Source: JASLEW01 sp963732005 (GTDB lineage: Bacteria; Acidobacteriota; Thermoanaerobaculia; Multivoradales; UBA5704). Taken from it: DNA of 64,000 nt. The notes under the pieces are model-generated. The model worked only from the letters and a program-made list of their open reading frames with translations. It was not told the DNA's origin and did no database searches. Both the position numbers and the translations under genes were made by a program. Below, in pieces: positions 33,976 to 43,429 of this stretch. Numbering within the stretch: position 1 is the stretch's first letter; the number at the start of each line of letters is the position of its first letter. The stretch covers positions 186,001 to 250,000 of the forward strand of contig CAVSXT010000004.1 in the NCBI GenBank assembly GCA_963732005.1. The letters are read 5' to 3'.

Positions 33976-34015
33976 TCGACAACAAGAGTTTCCCCTACCT
34001 CTTGTCGAGTGTCAA
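33976..34015 (-). promoter_or_regulatory. PadR-ADOP promoter with overlapping inverted repeat
   Basis: On the minus strand TTGACA lies at 34010-34015 and, after 17 bases, the weak box GAAACT at 33987-33992. An imperfect inverted repeat, TCGACAACAAGAG (33976-33988) and CTCTTGTCGA (33999-34008), spans the spacer and start region, so a bound PadR dimer would block RNA polymerase. The two arms differ by a 3-base insertion. Confidence 0.5.
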
Positions 34016-34074
34016 GGGGAGTACGCGAACCGCTGGCGAAAGGTTTCAGCAGGTGCGCAGCGCCGGCCGGCGGG

Positions 34075-36579
34075 TCAGCGGCGGAGCCAGAAGACCACGC
34101 CGTGGTCGTCGAAGGCGGGCGCGAAATGCAGTTCGAGATAGCGCCAGATGCGTGGTGCGCGGTCGCGGTTGGCGACGCCGTCGATGGCGGTGAACCAGTC
34201 GGGAAAGGCGATCAGGGCGGCGCGCACCGTGTGGTCGCGCTCGAGCCTGGCGATGACCTCGCGCTGCGCCGCCGCGCTCTCGACGAAGGGGACGTCCAGG
34301 TGGCGGACCGGGCAGTCGCGCTCGAACAGGTAGTACAGCGCCGGGTGGTTGGTGAAATCGAACCAGGTCTCGCCGGGCCGCAGGTGTTCGCCGGCGAAAC
34401 GCGCGACGGCCAGGATCGCCGGCTGTAGCGCCGGTTCGATCACCACCCCGCGACAACGCGGGATGGCGTCGAGGGCGCCGGCTGTCTCGGCTGCCGCCGG
34501 CGTTGCCGGCGTCGCGCCGGATGCCGTCGCAGCCTTCGCCGCGTCGGCCGCGGTCGTTGCTGCCGGCGCCGCCCGGCCCTTGGCGCGCAGCGGCGTCGCC
34601 AGGCCGAAGAGGTGGCCGAAGGGATTTGCCAGCCAGGCGAGCGCCAGGGCGAGCGCCAGCGCGGTGGCCCGTAGGCGGTGGCGGGAGAGTAGGTAGAGGG
34701 AGCCGATCAGGAAGGCGGCCAGGGCGACGCTGGCGTAGAGATGCCGGCGCTCGACGTAGGCGGCGCCGGCGAGGGCGGTCCAGATGCCGATGAGCCAGAG
34801 GCCGTCGCCGCGCGCCCCGGTGAGCGGGGCACGAGCGAGTGCCGCCGCGGTGGCGATGACGACGAGGATCCAGGCCAGCGCACAGACGCACTCCGGCTGC
34901 ACCCATGAGGCCGGCGAGGTGGCGAGAGCGTGCAGGCAGGCCGGGCCGGCGAGCGGGCCGATGGTGTAGGCCCGGCCGGCCGGCGGCAGCTCGCCGAAGG
35001 TGACCCGCAGGAAGGCGCCGGCGAAGCCCATCACGGCAAAGGCACCGAGGATCAGGGCGCCCGCCGCGGCGGCCCCGGAGCCCAGGGCCAGCACCGCGAG
35101 CGCCCGGCCGCGGCGCGCCCAGCGCAGGGCGGCGACGGCGGCCGCGGCGCCGGAATAGACGGCGAAGTCGGGCGAGACCAGGAAGGCGACGGCGACCGCG
35201 GCGCCGGCGGCGGCGAGCCAGCGCCGCGAGCGGCGGCGGACCGCGACCGCGGCGGCGGCCAGGGCGAGCAGCGCCATGGCTGGCCGCAGCCCCATGCCCG
35301 GGAAGAGCGTGACCGACAGCAGCGCCGCGAGCAACCCGGCTTCCGCCGCGCCGGTCGCCGCCAGCGCGACGAAGTAGATGCCCGCGAAGCTGGCGCAACG
35401 GACCACCCGGCGGACCAGCAGCAGGTCGCGGGTCGCGGTGTGGCCGCTCGCGATGACCAGCAGGTCGATGCCGCCGTCGCTGATCAGCCCATGCTGCGGC
35501 ACGACATCGGCATACGGCAGCTTGCCGTGGGCCATGGCGGCGGCGGGGACCAGCTCGTGGCCGTCCTCGAAGAAGTCGAGGCCCACCGGCGAGCCGATGC
35601 CGAGCAGCGCCAGCGGATAGGCGACGACGAACAGCGGATAGATCGCCAGGGCGAGGAGGACCCGCAGCCGCCGTTCCGCGGCGGACGTGCGCAGCAGGAG
35701 GGCGAGGGCCAGCGTCGCCGCCGGGATCCAGGCCAGCGCGGCGATGGCGGCGCCGGTGGCGGGGAGCCATTGCAGCTGCAGCAGCACCGCCAGCGGCGCC
35801 GGCGCCAGGGCCAGCCCCGGCCGCCGCAGCGAGGAGAGGCGGCCGGCGGCCAGACGGAGGGCGAGGGTGAGGCCGGCGGCGATCAGCCAGCAGGTCACCG
35901 GGCGCCATCCGGCCGGCGCGAGATCGAGGATGGCGAAGTAGGCGACGAGGGAGGTCGGGATCAGCAGCACATCGGCGCGCGAGCAGCGATGGGCGATGTT
36001 GCGCCGGCGGTCGCGGGGCGTCGGTGGGTGATGCGGCGAGACATCGCCAGGGTCGCCGGGAGGCGCGGCGGCGCCTGCCGCACCTGCGGCCGAAGCGGCA
36101 GCAGCGGAACTGGCGCCTGGCTCGGTGCCCGCGGCGCCCGGGGCGTCGGGGTCACCGGCCGGGTAGCTCGGAACGCCGTCACGGGTGATGATGGCCGCAG
36201 CGGCGGCGCCGGCGCCGATGAGCGCGTGTAGCAGCACGTCCAGCGGGCCGCCGCCGTGAAGGACGGTCAGCGGTGTGGCGGCGAGGGTGACGCAGGCGGC
36301 GAGCAGCGCCCAGGGCGGGCCGGCGGCGATCCTGCGCGCCAGGAGCCCGCCGGCGAGCGCCGCGGCGAAGGGGAGGAGCAGGAGCGCCGCCAAGCCAAGG
36401 AAAGGGCCGGCCGCATCGAGCCCCATCACCGTCATCGCGCCGGGGAGCTGCCCGGGAGGGGCAGGGCGCTGGAGATACCCGACCAGGGAGGCGGCGAGCG
36501 CAAAACCCCAAATGGCCGCGGAGGCGCGGACGTACCAGGCTTGGCGCGCCGCGGCGCCGGTGACACGAGGGGCGATCAT
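34075..36579 (-). CDS. Large polytopic membrane protein, probable GT-C glycosyltransferase
   Basis: 834 residues with about 14 hydrophobic segments interrupted by an Ala/Pro-rich cytoplasmic-looking loop (about 133-190). A segment FFEDGHELVPAAAMAHGKLPYADVVPQHGLI (given here in two parts: FFEDGHELVPAA and GKLPYADVVPQHG, about 330-360) has the Asp/Glu-H loop and the G.PY.D....HG pattern of GT-C (PMT-2-like) sugar transferases. The C-terminal 150 residues form a soluble domain with WFDFTNHPALYYLFERDCP. Substrate is unknown. No partner gene is adjacent; RND efflux genes lie upstream on the same strand. Confidence 0.68.
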   Translation of the reverse strand: MIAPRVTGAAARQAWYVRASAAIWGFALAASLVGYLQRPAPPGQLPGAMTVMGLDAAGPFLGLAALLLLPFAAALAGGLLARRIAAGPPWALLAACVTLAATPLTVLHGGGPLDVLLHALIGAGAAAAAIITRDGVPSYPAGDPDAPGAAGTEPGASSAAAASAAGAAGAAAPPGDPGDVSPHHPPTPRDRRRNIAHRCSRADVLLIPTSLVAYFAILDLAPAGWRPVTCWLIAAGLTLALRLAAGRLSSLRRPGLALAPAPLAVLLQLQWLPATGAAIAALAWIPAATLALALLLRTSAAERRLRVLLALAIYPLFVVAYPLALLGIGSPVGLDFFEDGHELVPAAAMAHGKLPYADVVPQHGLISDGGIDLLVIASGHTATRDLLLVRRVVRCASFAGIYFVALAATGAAEAGLLAALLSVTLFPGMGLRPAMALLALAAAAVAVRRRSRRWLAAAGAAVAVAFLVSPDFAVYSGAAAAVAALRWARRGRALAVLALGSGAAAAGALILGAFAVMGFAGAFLRVTFGELPPAGRAYTIGPLAGPACLHALATSPASWVQPECVCALAWILVVIATAAALARAPLTGARGDGLWLIGIWTALAGAAYVERRHLYASVALAAFLIGSLYLLSRHRLRATALALALALAWLANPFGHLFGLATPLRAKGRAAPAATTAADAAKAATASGATPATPAAAETAGALDAIPRCRGVVIEPALQPAILAVARFAGEHLRPGETWFDFTNHPALYYLFERDCPVRHLDVPFVESAAAQREVIARLERDHTVRAALIAFPDWFTAIDGVANRDRAPRIWRYLELHFAPAFDDHGVVFWLRR

Positions 36580-36757
36580 CGCGAGATCCGGTCGCGGGTA
36601 TCTTAGTGCTGCCTACCGGAAATGGATGGGTCGGCGGCCGAATGTCACCGTGCTTCCGGAAGGCGGCCGGCTCGCCGATTCGGCGCCACGGTCGCAGGCG
36701 GGTTCGGCTGATTGTCAATTGAATTGCCAATCGGCCGGCGGCGATCTCTCGCCGACC

Positions 36758-38029
36758 TCAGCCGGTGCGGCTGGGGCGCGGCGGCAGGACCCGCACCTGC
36801 TGGCCTTCCACCAGGGAGTCCGCCGGACTGTCGATCACCCGCTGCCCCGGCTCGAGGCCGGCGACCACCTCGATCGCGGTCCCGAAGTCGCGGCCCGGGA
36901 CGACCGGCGCCAGGTGGACGCGGCCGGCGGCGTCCACCACCGCGAGGCGCAACCCCTCGGACTGGAAGATGAAGGCGCTCACCGGCACCAGCAGGGTGTG
37001 CGTGCCTCCTGTCAGATCGAGGTGCACCTGCGCGTAGGCGCCGGGCAGCAGGTCGCCGCCGCGGTTGTCCACGTCCACCTCGGCCAGCAGCGTCCGGCTG
37101 GCCTGATCGATGGCGTTGGCGTTGCGCACCAGCTTGCCCGCGAAGCGCTTGCCCGGCGCCTCGGCCAGCGTCAGGTAGGCGACGGTCCCGGGATGCGCCG
37201 ACCGCGAGTAGACCTGCGGTACGTTGATGAACACCCGCAGCGTCGAGATCGCCGCGACGTGGAACAGCTCGCGGGCCGGGCCCGAGCCGCTGCCGGAGTC
37301 GATCAGCTGCCCGACGTCGGTGTTGCGCGCGGTCACCACGCCGTCGAAGGGGGAGTAGATCTTCTCGAACGATTGCAGCTGCTCGAGCCGCTTGACGTTG
37401 GCCTGCGCCGAGCTGACCATCGCCCGCTTGGCCTTGGCGTCGCCGGCGGCGTTGTCGAGGTCCTGCTGCGACACCGAGTCGGTCTTGCGCAGCTCGACGT
37501 AGCGCGCGGCGATCACCTCGGCGAGCTCGGAGTTGGCGGTGGCGGTGCCCAGGTCGGCCCGCGCCTGGTCGAGCTGGCGGTCCACCTCCGGCGTCTCGAT
37601 CTCCGCCAGCAGCTGGCCTCGCTTGACCTTGGTGCCGATGTCCGCGTACCAGCGCCGCAGGTAGCCGCTGGTGCGGGCGAAGATCGGCGCCTCCTCGAAG
37701 GCCTGGATGCTGCCCGGAAGCACGATCTCCTGCGCCGCGCCGCCCGCCGGCGGCACGATCACCTGCACGGCGGGGACGGCACCCTCGCGGGTCCGTTGGG
37801 CGAGCGCGCTCTCGGCGCGCATCCGCGGCACGATCCCGGCGACCGCCAGACCGGCGGCGGCGAGCACGCCGGCGGCCAGCAGCAGGCCGCCGCGCGACCG
37901 CGGCGCGGGCGCCGTCGTCTCCTGGGGCGAGCCCGGCGAGCCGTGCGCCGGCGGTGATGGGGACGATGGGGATGATGGGGAAGCTGGCGGCTCCGGCTGG
38001 TGGCCCGGCAGCTCGGGCTGGCGGCTCAT
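36758..38029 (-). CDS. RND efflux periplasmic adaptor (membrane fusion protein)
   Basis: 423 residues. A Pro/Ser-rich cytoplasmic start is followed by one anchor helix (about 48-66). The lipoyl/hairpin region opens GSIQAFEEAPIFARTSGYL and continues KVKRGQLLAEIETPEVDRQLDQA, and the beta-barrel region contains SPFDGVVTARNTDVGQLID. The C-terminal part matches HlyD/AcrA-type adaptors (VSAFIFQSEGLRLAVV). It connects the inner-membrane pump to an outer-membrane channel. Start ATG 38029 overlaps the pump stop as ATGA. No TolC-like channel gene is seen in the window. Confidence 0.92.
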   Translation of the reverse strand: MSRQPELPGHQPEPPASPSSPSSPSPPAHGSPGSPQETTAPAPRSRGGLLLAAGVLAAAGLAVAGIVPRMRAESALAQRTREGAVPAVQVIVPPAGGAAQEIVLPGSIQAFEEAPIFARTSGYLRRWYADIGTKVKRGQLLAEIETPEVDRQLDQARADLGTATANSELAEVIAARYVELRKTDSVSQQDLDNAAGDAKAKRAMVSSAQANVKRLEQLQSFEKIYSPFDGVVTARNTDVGQLIDSGSGSGPARELFHVAAISTLRVFINVPQVYSRSAHPGTVAYLTLAEAPGKRFAGKLVRNANAIDQASRTLLAEVDVDNRGGDLLPGAYAQVHLDLTGGTHTLLVPVSAFIFQSEGLRLAVVDAAGRVHLAPVVPGRDFGTAIEVVAGLEPGQRVIDSPADSLVEGQQVRVLPPRPSRTG

Positions 38030-41000
38030 CGCGTTTCTCCCATGGCAACCGGCGCCATTGCGGCCGCGGCCGAGCGCGGCGGCAGCTCCGCGGCCGGCAG
38101 CTCCGCCGCGGTTTCGCCAGCCCCTCGGCGGGCGCCCCGGGCGCCGCGCTCGCGGTGCATGACGCTGAACAGCACCGGCACGAAGGTCAGCGTCGCCACC
38201 GTCGCCAGCACCAGGCCGCCGATCACCGCGCGCCCGAGCGGCGCGTTCTCCTCGCCGCCGTCGCCCAGGCCGAGCGCCATCGGCACCATGCCGATGATCA
38301 TCGCGAGAGCGGTCATCAGCACCGGCCGGAAGCGGGTAAAGCCGGCCGACTGGGCGGCCTCCGCCGCGCTCAGGCCGGCCGCCAGCTGCTCCTTGGCGAA
38401 GCTGACCACCAGGATGCTGTTGGCGGTGGCCACGCCCATGCACATGATCGCGCCGGTCAAGGCCGGCACGCTGAGGCGCGTCCAGGTCAGGAACAGGCAC
38501 CAGACGATGCCGCAGAGCGCGGCGGGCAGGGCGGCGATGATGATGAACGGATCCAGCCAGGATTGGAAGTTGATCACGATCAGCAGGTAGACGAGCACGA
38601 TCGACAGCACCAGGCCGCCGAGCAACCCGAGGTAGGAGGTGCGCATCGTCTGGATCTGCCCGCGGACCAGGACCTGGGTGCCGCGCGGCAGGTCCTTGGC
38701 GTCGCGGGCGACGATGGCGTCGACCTGCCTGGCGACGCTGCCGAGGTCGGTCCCTTCCACGGCGCCGAAGATGTCGAGCACCGGCTGCACGTTGTAGTGG
38801 CTGATCGTCCCCTGCTCGGCGCCGCGGACCACCGTGGCGACGTTGCCGAGGATCTGCGGCGGCGCGCCGCCGCCGGCGGTGACCGGGACGTTGAGCAGGT
38901 CCTGCAGGTTGGCGATGCGGTACTGCGGCGATTGCACGGTCACGCTGTAGCTGACTCCGTTCTGCGGGTTGAGCCAGAAGGCCGGCGACGTCTGGGAGCT
39001 GCCGCCGAGCGCCACCAGCAGGTTCCCCACCACGTCGCGCTGCGCGTAGCCGACCTGCGACGCCCGGGTGCGATCGACGTTGACCTCCAGCTTCGGGTCG
39101 TCGAACGGCTGGTGGATGCGCAGATCGGTGGTGCCGGGGATCTGCCGCACCTGTGCCAGCATCCGCCGCGCAAATTGCCGGTTCGCCGCCAGGTTGTTGC
39201 CGATGACCTGGATGTCGAGCGGCGCGGGCAGGCCGAAGTTGAGGATCTGGCTGATGATGTCGGTCGGCAGGTAGTAGAAGCTGACCGCCGGGAACTGCGC
39301 CACCAGCTTGGAGCGTAGCGCTCGCATGTAGCCGGCCGTGGGCTGGTGGCCCTCGGCGAGCGAGACCAGGATGTCCGCGTCGCCGGGACCGATCGGCGCG
39401 GAGTTGCTGTAGGACAGGTTGATGCCGCTGTAAGGCAGCCCGATGTTGTCGATGATGGTGACCAGCTCGTCGCGCGGAATGGTGGCGCGGATCACCTGAT
39501 CGATCTGGTCGCACAGCCGGGCGGTTTCCTCGATGCGGGTGCCGGTGCGCCCCCGCAGGTGCAGCTTGAACTGGCCGCTGTCGACCTTGGGAAAGAAGTC
39601 CTGGCCCAGCCACGGCAGCAGCACGGCCATGGAGACCAGGCAGGCGCCGAGGAAGCCCGCCAGGAACCAGGCGCGGCGCGCCAGGCAGGCGGCTAGCAGG
39701 CGCCGGTAGCCGCCGCGCAGGCGCTCGAAGCGCCGCTCGAAGCCCTGCTGGAAGCGCACCAGCGGATTGCGGCTCGCCTCCCTGGCGGCGGCCGCGGCGT
39801 GCGAGTGCTCGCGCAGCAGGTACTTGGCCATCGTCGGCACCAGCGTGCGGGAGAGGAAGTAGGACGCCAGCATGGCGAAGACCACTGCCTCCGCCAGCGG
39901 CACGAAGAGGTAGCGCGAGACGCCGGAGAGGAAGAACATCGGCACGAACACGATGCAGATGGCGAGCGTCGAGACGAACGCCGGCACCGCGATCTGCGAC
40001 GCGCCGTCGAGGATCGCCCGCTCGATCTCCTTGCCCTGCTCGAGGTTGCGGTTGATGTTCTCGATCTCCACCGTGGCGTCGTCCACCAGGATGCCAACCG
40101 CCAGGGCGAGGCCGCCCAGGGTCATGATGTTGATGGTCTCGCCGAGCGCGCTCATGACGATGATCGAGACCAGGATCGACAGCGGGATCGAAACCGCGAT
40201 GATCAGCGTGCTGCGCCAGCTGCCGAGGAAGATCAGGATCATCACCGCCGTCAGGCAGGCGGCGATGATCGCCTCGCGGATGACGCCGTCGACGGCGCTG
40301 CGGACGAACAGCGACTGGTCGACGAGCGGCCGGATGCGCAGCGCCGGCGGCAGCATGGCGGCGATCTGCGGCAGCCGCTCGCGGACGCGGGCGATGATGT
40401 CGAGGGTGGAGGCGTTGCCGGACTTGAGGATGGTCAGCAGCGAGGCGCGCTGGCCGTCGACGCGCACGATGTTGGTCTGCGGCGGGTTGCCGTCGCGGAC
40501 GTGGGCGACGTCGTGCACGTAGATGGTGGCGCCGTTGACGGTCTTGACCGGCAGGTCGTTGAGCTGCGCGATGGTGGACGGGCTGCTGTTGGTCTCCACC
40601 TGGTACTCGAGGCTGCCGATCTTCGCCGTGCCGGCCGGCACGATCAGGCTCTGGGCGTTGAAGGCGTTGACCACGTCGCTCGGCGACAGCCCCTTGGCCT
40701 GCAGCGCGGCGTCGTCGATGTCCACCTGGACCTGGCGCTGCTTGCCGCCGTAGGGGTAGGGGATGGCGGCGCCCTGCACGGTCGCCAGCTGGGTGCGGAT
40801 GAAGTTGATCCCGAAGTCGGTGAGCTGCTGCTCGGAGAGGCCCTCGCCGGAGAGCGCCAGCTGCAGGATGGGCACCGAGGAGGCGTTGTAGGTGATGACC
40901 AGCGGCGGCGTGGTGCCCGGCGGCAGCGAGCGCACCTGGGTTTGCGAGATGGCGGTGACCTGGGCCACCGCCGATGCGATGTTGGCGTTGTGCTGGAAGA

Positions 41001-41283
41001 AGATCTTGACGATCGAGATGCCGGCAAGGGTCTGCGACTCGATGTGCTCGATGTCGTTGACCGTCGTGGTCAGGCCGCGCTCGTAGTTGCTGACGATGCG
41101 GTTGGCCATCTCCTGCGGCGACATGCCGGTGAAGTTCCAGATCACCGTGACGATCGGGATGTCGATGTTGGGGAAGATGTCGGTCGGCGTCCGCTGGATG
41201 ACGATCGGCGCCAGGATCAGCAGCAGCACCGCCAGCACCACGAAGGTGTAGGGCCGGCGCAGCGCCAGGCGGACGATCCACAT
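38026..41283 (-). CDS. RND-family efflux permease
   Basis: 1085 residues with the AcrB-like layout: helix 1 at 14-31, a porter domain (with TDIFPNIDIPIVTV), helices 2-6 (about 340-490), a second porter domain and helices 8-12 (about 870-1050). The proton-relay pair in helix 4 is seen as GILVDDATVEIENI (two Asp). The sequence QSWLDPFIIIAALPAALCGI and GVATANSILVVSFA mark the later helices. It exports drugs, lipids or other compounds using the proton gradient; the substrate cannot be read from sequence. It is the first gene of the pair and its stop overlaps the adaptor start. The upstream 468-bp gap holds candidate operators. Confidence 0.95.
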   Translation of the reverse strand: MWIVRLALRRPYTFVVLAVLLLILAPIVIQRTPTDIFPNIDIPIVTVIWNFTGMSPQEMANRIVSNYERGLTTTVNDIEHIESQTLAGISIVKIFFQHNANIASAVAQVTAISQTQVRSLPPGTTPPLVITYNASSVPILQLALSGEGLSEQQLTDFGINFIRTQLATVQGAAIPYPYGGKQRQVQVDIDDAALQAKGLSPSDVVNAFNAQSLIVPAGTAKIGSLEYQVETNSSPSTIAQLNDLPVKTVNGATIYVHDVAHVRDGNPPQTNIVRVDGQRASLLTILKSGNASTLDIIARVRERLPQIAAMLPPALRIRPLVDQSLFVRSAVDGVIREAIIAACLTAVMILIFLGSWRSTLIIAVSIPLSILVSIIVMSALGETINIMTLGGLALAVGILVDDATVEIENINRNLEQGKEIERAILDGASQIAVPAFVSTLAICIVFVPMFFLSGVSRYLFVPLAEAVVFAMLASYFLSRTLVPTMAKYLLREHSHAAAAAREASRNPLVRFQQGFERRFERLRGGYRRLLAACLARRAWFLAGFLGACLVSMAVLLPWLGQDFFPKVDSGQFKLHLRGRTGTRIEETARLCDQIDQVIRATIPRDELVTIIDNIGLPYSGINLSYSNSAPIGPGDADILVSLAEGHQPTAGYMRALRSKLVAQFPAVSFYYLPTDIISQILNFGLPAPLDIQVIGNNLAANRQFARRMLAQVRQIPGTTDLRIHQPFDDPKLEVNVDRTRASQVGYAQRDVVGNLLVALGGSSQTSPAFWLNPQNGVSYSVTVQSPQYRIANLQDLLNVPVTAGGGAPPQILGNVATVVRGAEQGTISHYNVQPVLDIFGAVEGTDLGSVARQVDAIVARDAKDLPRGTQVLVRGQIQTMRTSYLGLLGGLVLSIVLVYLLIVINFQSWLDPFIIIAALPAALCGIVWCLFLTWTRLSVPALTGAIMCMGVATANSILVVSFAKEQLAAGLSAAEAAQSAGFTRFRPVLMTALAMIIGMVPMALGLGDGGEENAPLGRAVIGGLVLATVATLTFVPVLFSVMHRERGARGARRGAGETAAELPAAELPPRSAAAAMAPVAMGETR

Positions 41284-41751
41284 GCTCAGCTCTCCTCTTC
41301 AACGACCGTTGGCGGTGAACCCTGACCGGATGGCCGGGTGCCCCGGGGTGCCGGCGAGAGCACGGCGGCCCCGGCGGCGGGGCATGCTCCGCCCGGACCG
41401 CCGCTGCCGGCGTCTCTGAGTGAAACGCCGCTGGGGTCGCGGCGTTCCCGGCGGGGCGTCCCAGCGCTCGTGGCGAGCGTTCCAAGCGCTCGCGGCGAGC
41501 GACGGCGAGCGATCATACCGCCCGCGCGCGCTACGGTGGCGACCGTCCGCGGCGGTGGGCGCCGGCGTCACCGCCGGCGGTACGGCCGAGCGGCGCGCGA
41601 GCGGCCGCGGCGAGCTTGGAGACGAGACAGCAAGCGCTTTGGATGCAATGATTTGTGAGCGGATCGCCAGCGCGGGTCGAAGCGGTCCGGAAGTTGCACT
41701 TGACGGGAGTCGGGACCCGGAAACGGGAAACCCACGACGAAGGAGAACCCC
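41284..41751. promoter_or_regulatory. Intergenic region with paired inverted repeats upstream of the RND operon
   Basis: 468 bases with no supported gene, between the divergent RND operon and a small secreted-protein gene. Two copies of the 15-bp inverted repeat CGCTCGnGGCGAGCG lie at 41465-41479 and 41487-41501, start to start 22 bp apart, about two helical turns, as for cooperative dimers. Nearby, AACGCCGC/GCGGCGTT (41424-41431, 41439-41446) forms an 8-bp hairpin. TATGAT on the minus strand at 41512-41517 is a possible -10 with no good -35. These could control the efflux genes. Confidence 0.45.
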
Positions 41752-42327
41752 ATGAGAGTGCGAATCAAGTTCCTGATACCCGCCCTGGCGATCGCGGTCA
41801 CCGCCGGTGCGGCGATGGCCGGTGCGAGCACCGGCGGCGCGGCGGCAACGCAGCCCGAGCGGTTCACCGGCAACCTGGTCGATACCCTGGCCACCGCACG
41901 CGACAGCCGGCCATTCATCCTGTCCATCGATCACGTCACGGACGTCTCCGAGATCCAGCGGTTCAACGGCGTGCTTACCGGCCAGGGCCTGTACCACCTG
42001 CGCGACGAGCTGTGGAAGCAGAACGCCGGCTATCTCAGCATCGGCGGCGGCCTGGGTTACCCGGTCGCGGCGGTGCTGTCGCAGGAAACTCCCAACGGTC
42101 GCCTGCTGCGGGTGGTCTTGAACCGGCCGGAATGGATCCGCGAGGTGCAGTCCTACGCCCGCTCCTCGAAGTATCCCTTCACCGTGCTCGAGCTGAAGCT
42201 CGACCAGAACGGCAAGGGCGACGGACTGGTGATCGGCGCCGCCAAGCTGCAGCTGCAGGGCGACGACCTGCAGATCAAGAGCCTCGGCAGCATTCCGCTC
42301 CGCCTGCTGGACGTGCACGAGGGCTAG
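41752..42327 (+). CDS. Small secreted protein of unknown function
   Basis: 191 residues. A clear signal peptide (MRVRIKFLIPALAIAVTAGAAMAG) is followed by a soluble domain with FTGNLVDTLATARDSRPFILSI, TDVSEIQRFNGVLTGQG, LWKQNAGYLSIGGGLG and LLRVVLNRPEWIREVQSYA. I do not recognise the family, though it resembles small lineage-specific secreted proteins. The start is well supported by AAGGAG 8 bases upstream. It is followed by a 31-bp direct repeat and the convergent aldo-keto reductase gene. Confidence 0.75.
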   Translation: MRVRIKFLIPALAIAVTAGAAMAGASTGGAAATQPERFTGNLVDTLATARDSRPFILSIDHVTDVSEIQRFNGVLTGQGLYHLRDELWKQNAGYLSIGGGLGYPVAAVLSQETPNGRLLRVVLNRPEWIREVQSYARSSKYPFTVLELKLDQNGKGDGLVIGAAKLQLQGDDLQIKSLGSIPLRLLDVHEG

Positions 42328-42395
42328 ACGGCTCGCTCCCAAAGTCCCGATGTGAGCGCGAAGGCTGGACGGCGCGCTTCCAAAGTCCCGATGTG
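42324..42395. repeat. Imperfect 31-bp direct repeat
   Basis: Two copies at 42324-42354 and 42365-42395, a 41-bp period, share a perfect 16-bp 3' part (CCAAAGTCCCGATGTG) and differ at a few positions in the 5' part (CTAGACGGCTCGCTCC against CTGGACGGCGCGCTTC). They lie between two convergent genes, the first copy including the stop codon of the secreted-protein gene. Confidence 0.7.
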
Positions 42396-42421
42396 CGAGC
42401 GCGGTGAGACCGGAGGGGGGG

Positions 42422-43429
42422 TTACCCGCGCTCGCTGTCGAGCGAGGCCATGGCGGCGGCGCCGTAGCGGTCGCCCGCCGCGGCGCCGGGCGGCACGGCG
42501 CGCTCGAGCTCGGCGAGGTCGGCTGCCGAGAGCTCGAGGTCGAGCGCGCCCAGCAGGTCCGCAAGCTGGACGCGGTTGCGCGGGCCGGCCAGCGGCACCA
42601 CGTCGGCGCCGCGGCCGAGCGCCCAGGCGAAGGCGAGCTGTGGGACGGTCGCGCCCCTGGCCGCCGCCACCTGGCGCATGGCCTCCACCAGGCCGAGGTT
42701 GTGCTCGAGGTTGGCGCCCTGGAAACGCGGAAACGCCCCCCGCACGTCGGCGGCGGATCGCGGCGCGGCGCCGGCCGCGCCGGAAACGCCGCGGCCGAGC
42801 AGCCCGCGGCTGAGCACGCCGTAGGCGACCAGCGCCACGCCGAGCTCGCGCAGCGTGGGCAGGAGGTCGGTTTCGACGCGCCGGCTGAGCAGCGAGTACT
42901 CGATCTGCAGCGCGACGATCGGGTGCACGGCATGCGCGCGCCGCAGAGTCGCGGCCGAAGCTTCCGAGAGCCCGACGTGGCGGACGTAGCCGGCGCGCAC
43001 CAGGTCCGCGACGGCGCCGATCGTGTCCTCGATCGGCACCGCCGGATCGACGCGAGCCGGCTGGTAGAGGTCCACGTGGTCGGTGCCGAGGCGCCGCAGC
43101 GAATAGGCGAGGAAGTTCTTGACCGCGGCGGGGCGGCCGTCGAAGCCGATCCAGGCGCCGTCGGGGCCGCGCTGGGCGCCGAACTTCACTGCCAGGAAGA
43201 CGCGCTCGCGCTTGCCCCCGGCGAGCGCCTGGCGCAGCAGCATCTCGTTGTGCCCCATGCCATAGAAGTCGCCGGTGTCGAGCATGGTGATGCCGGCGTC
43301 CAGCGCCGCGTGCACGGTGGCGATGCTTTCGGCGTCGTCGGCGGGTCCATAGGTGCCGGACAGCGCCATGCAGCCCAATCCCAGCGCCGAGACCTCCGGG
43401 CCGCTGGTGCCCAGGCGTCGTGTCTTCAT
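42422..43429 (-). CDS. Aldo-keto reductase
   Basis: 335 residues, a TIM-barrel NAD(P)H oxidoreductase. Visible elements are GLGCMALSGTYG, the catalytic Asp and Tyr in LDTGDFYG, Lys in AVKFGAQ, and the cofactor-binding end LAGPRNRVQLADLLGAL. The tetrad His position reads DLYQPARVDP, as in a subset of the superfamily where Pro-Ala-Arg replaces the usual LHR, so the substrate may differ from classical members. Start ATG 43429 overlaps the stop of the BtuF-like gene by four bases (ATGA), so the two are coupled; no obvious metabolic link is known to me. Confidence 0.9.
   Translation of the reverse strand: MKTRRLGTSGPEVSALGLGCMALSGTYGPADDAESIATVHAALDAGITMLDTGDFYGMGHNEMLLRQALAGGKRERVFLAVKFGAQRGPDGAWIGFDGRPAAVKNFLAYSLRRLGTDHVDLYQPARVDPAVPIEDTIGAVADLVRAGYVRHVGLSEASAATLRRAHAVHPIVALQIEYSLLSRRVETDLLPTLRELGVALVAYGVLSRGLLGRGVSGAAGAAPRSAADVRGAFPRFQGANLEHNLGLVEAMRQVAAARGATVPQLAFAWALGRGADVVPLAGPRNRVQLADLLGALDLELSAADLAELERAVPPGAAAGDRYGAAAMASLDSERG

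Noticed and set aside
36758..41485. One 1575-codon minus-strand protein covering both RND genes
   Set aside because: The first two thirds read the pump in the wrong frame; pump and adaptor are separate genes with a four-base overlap.
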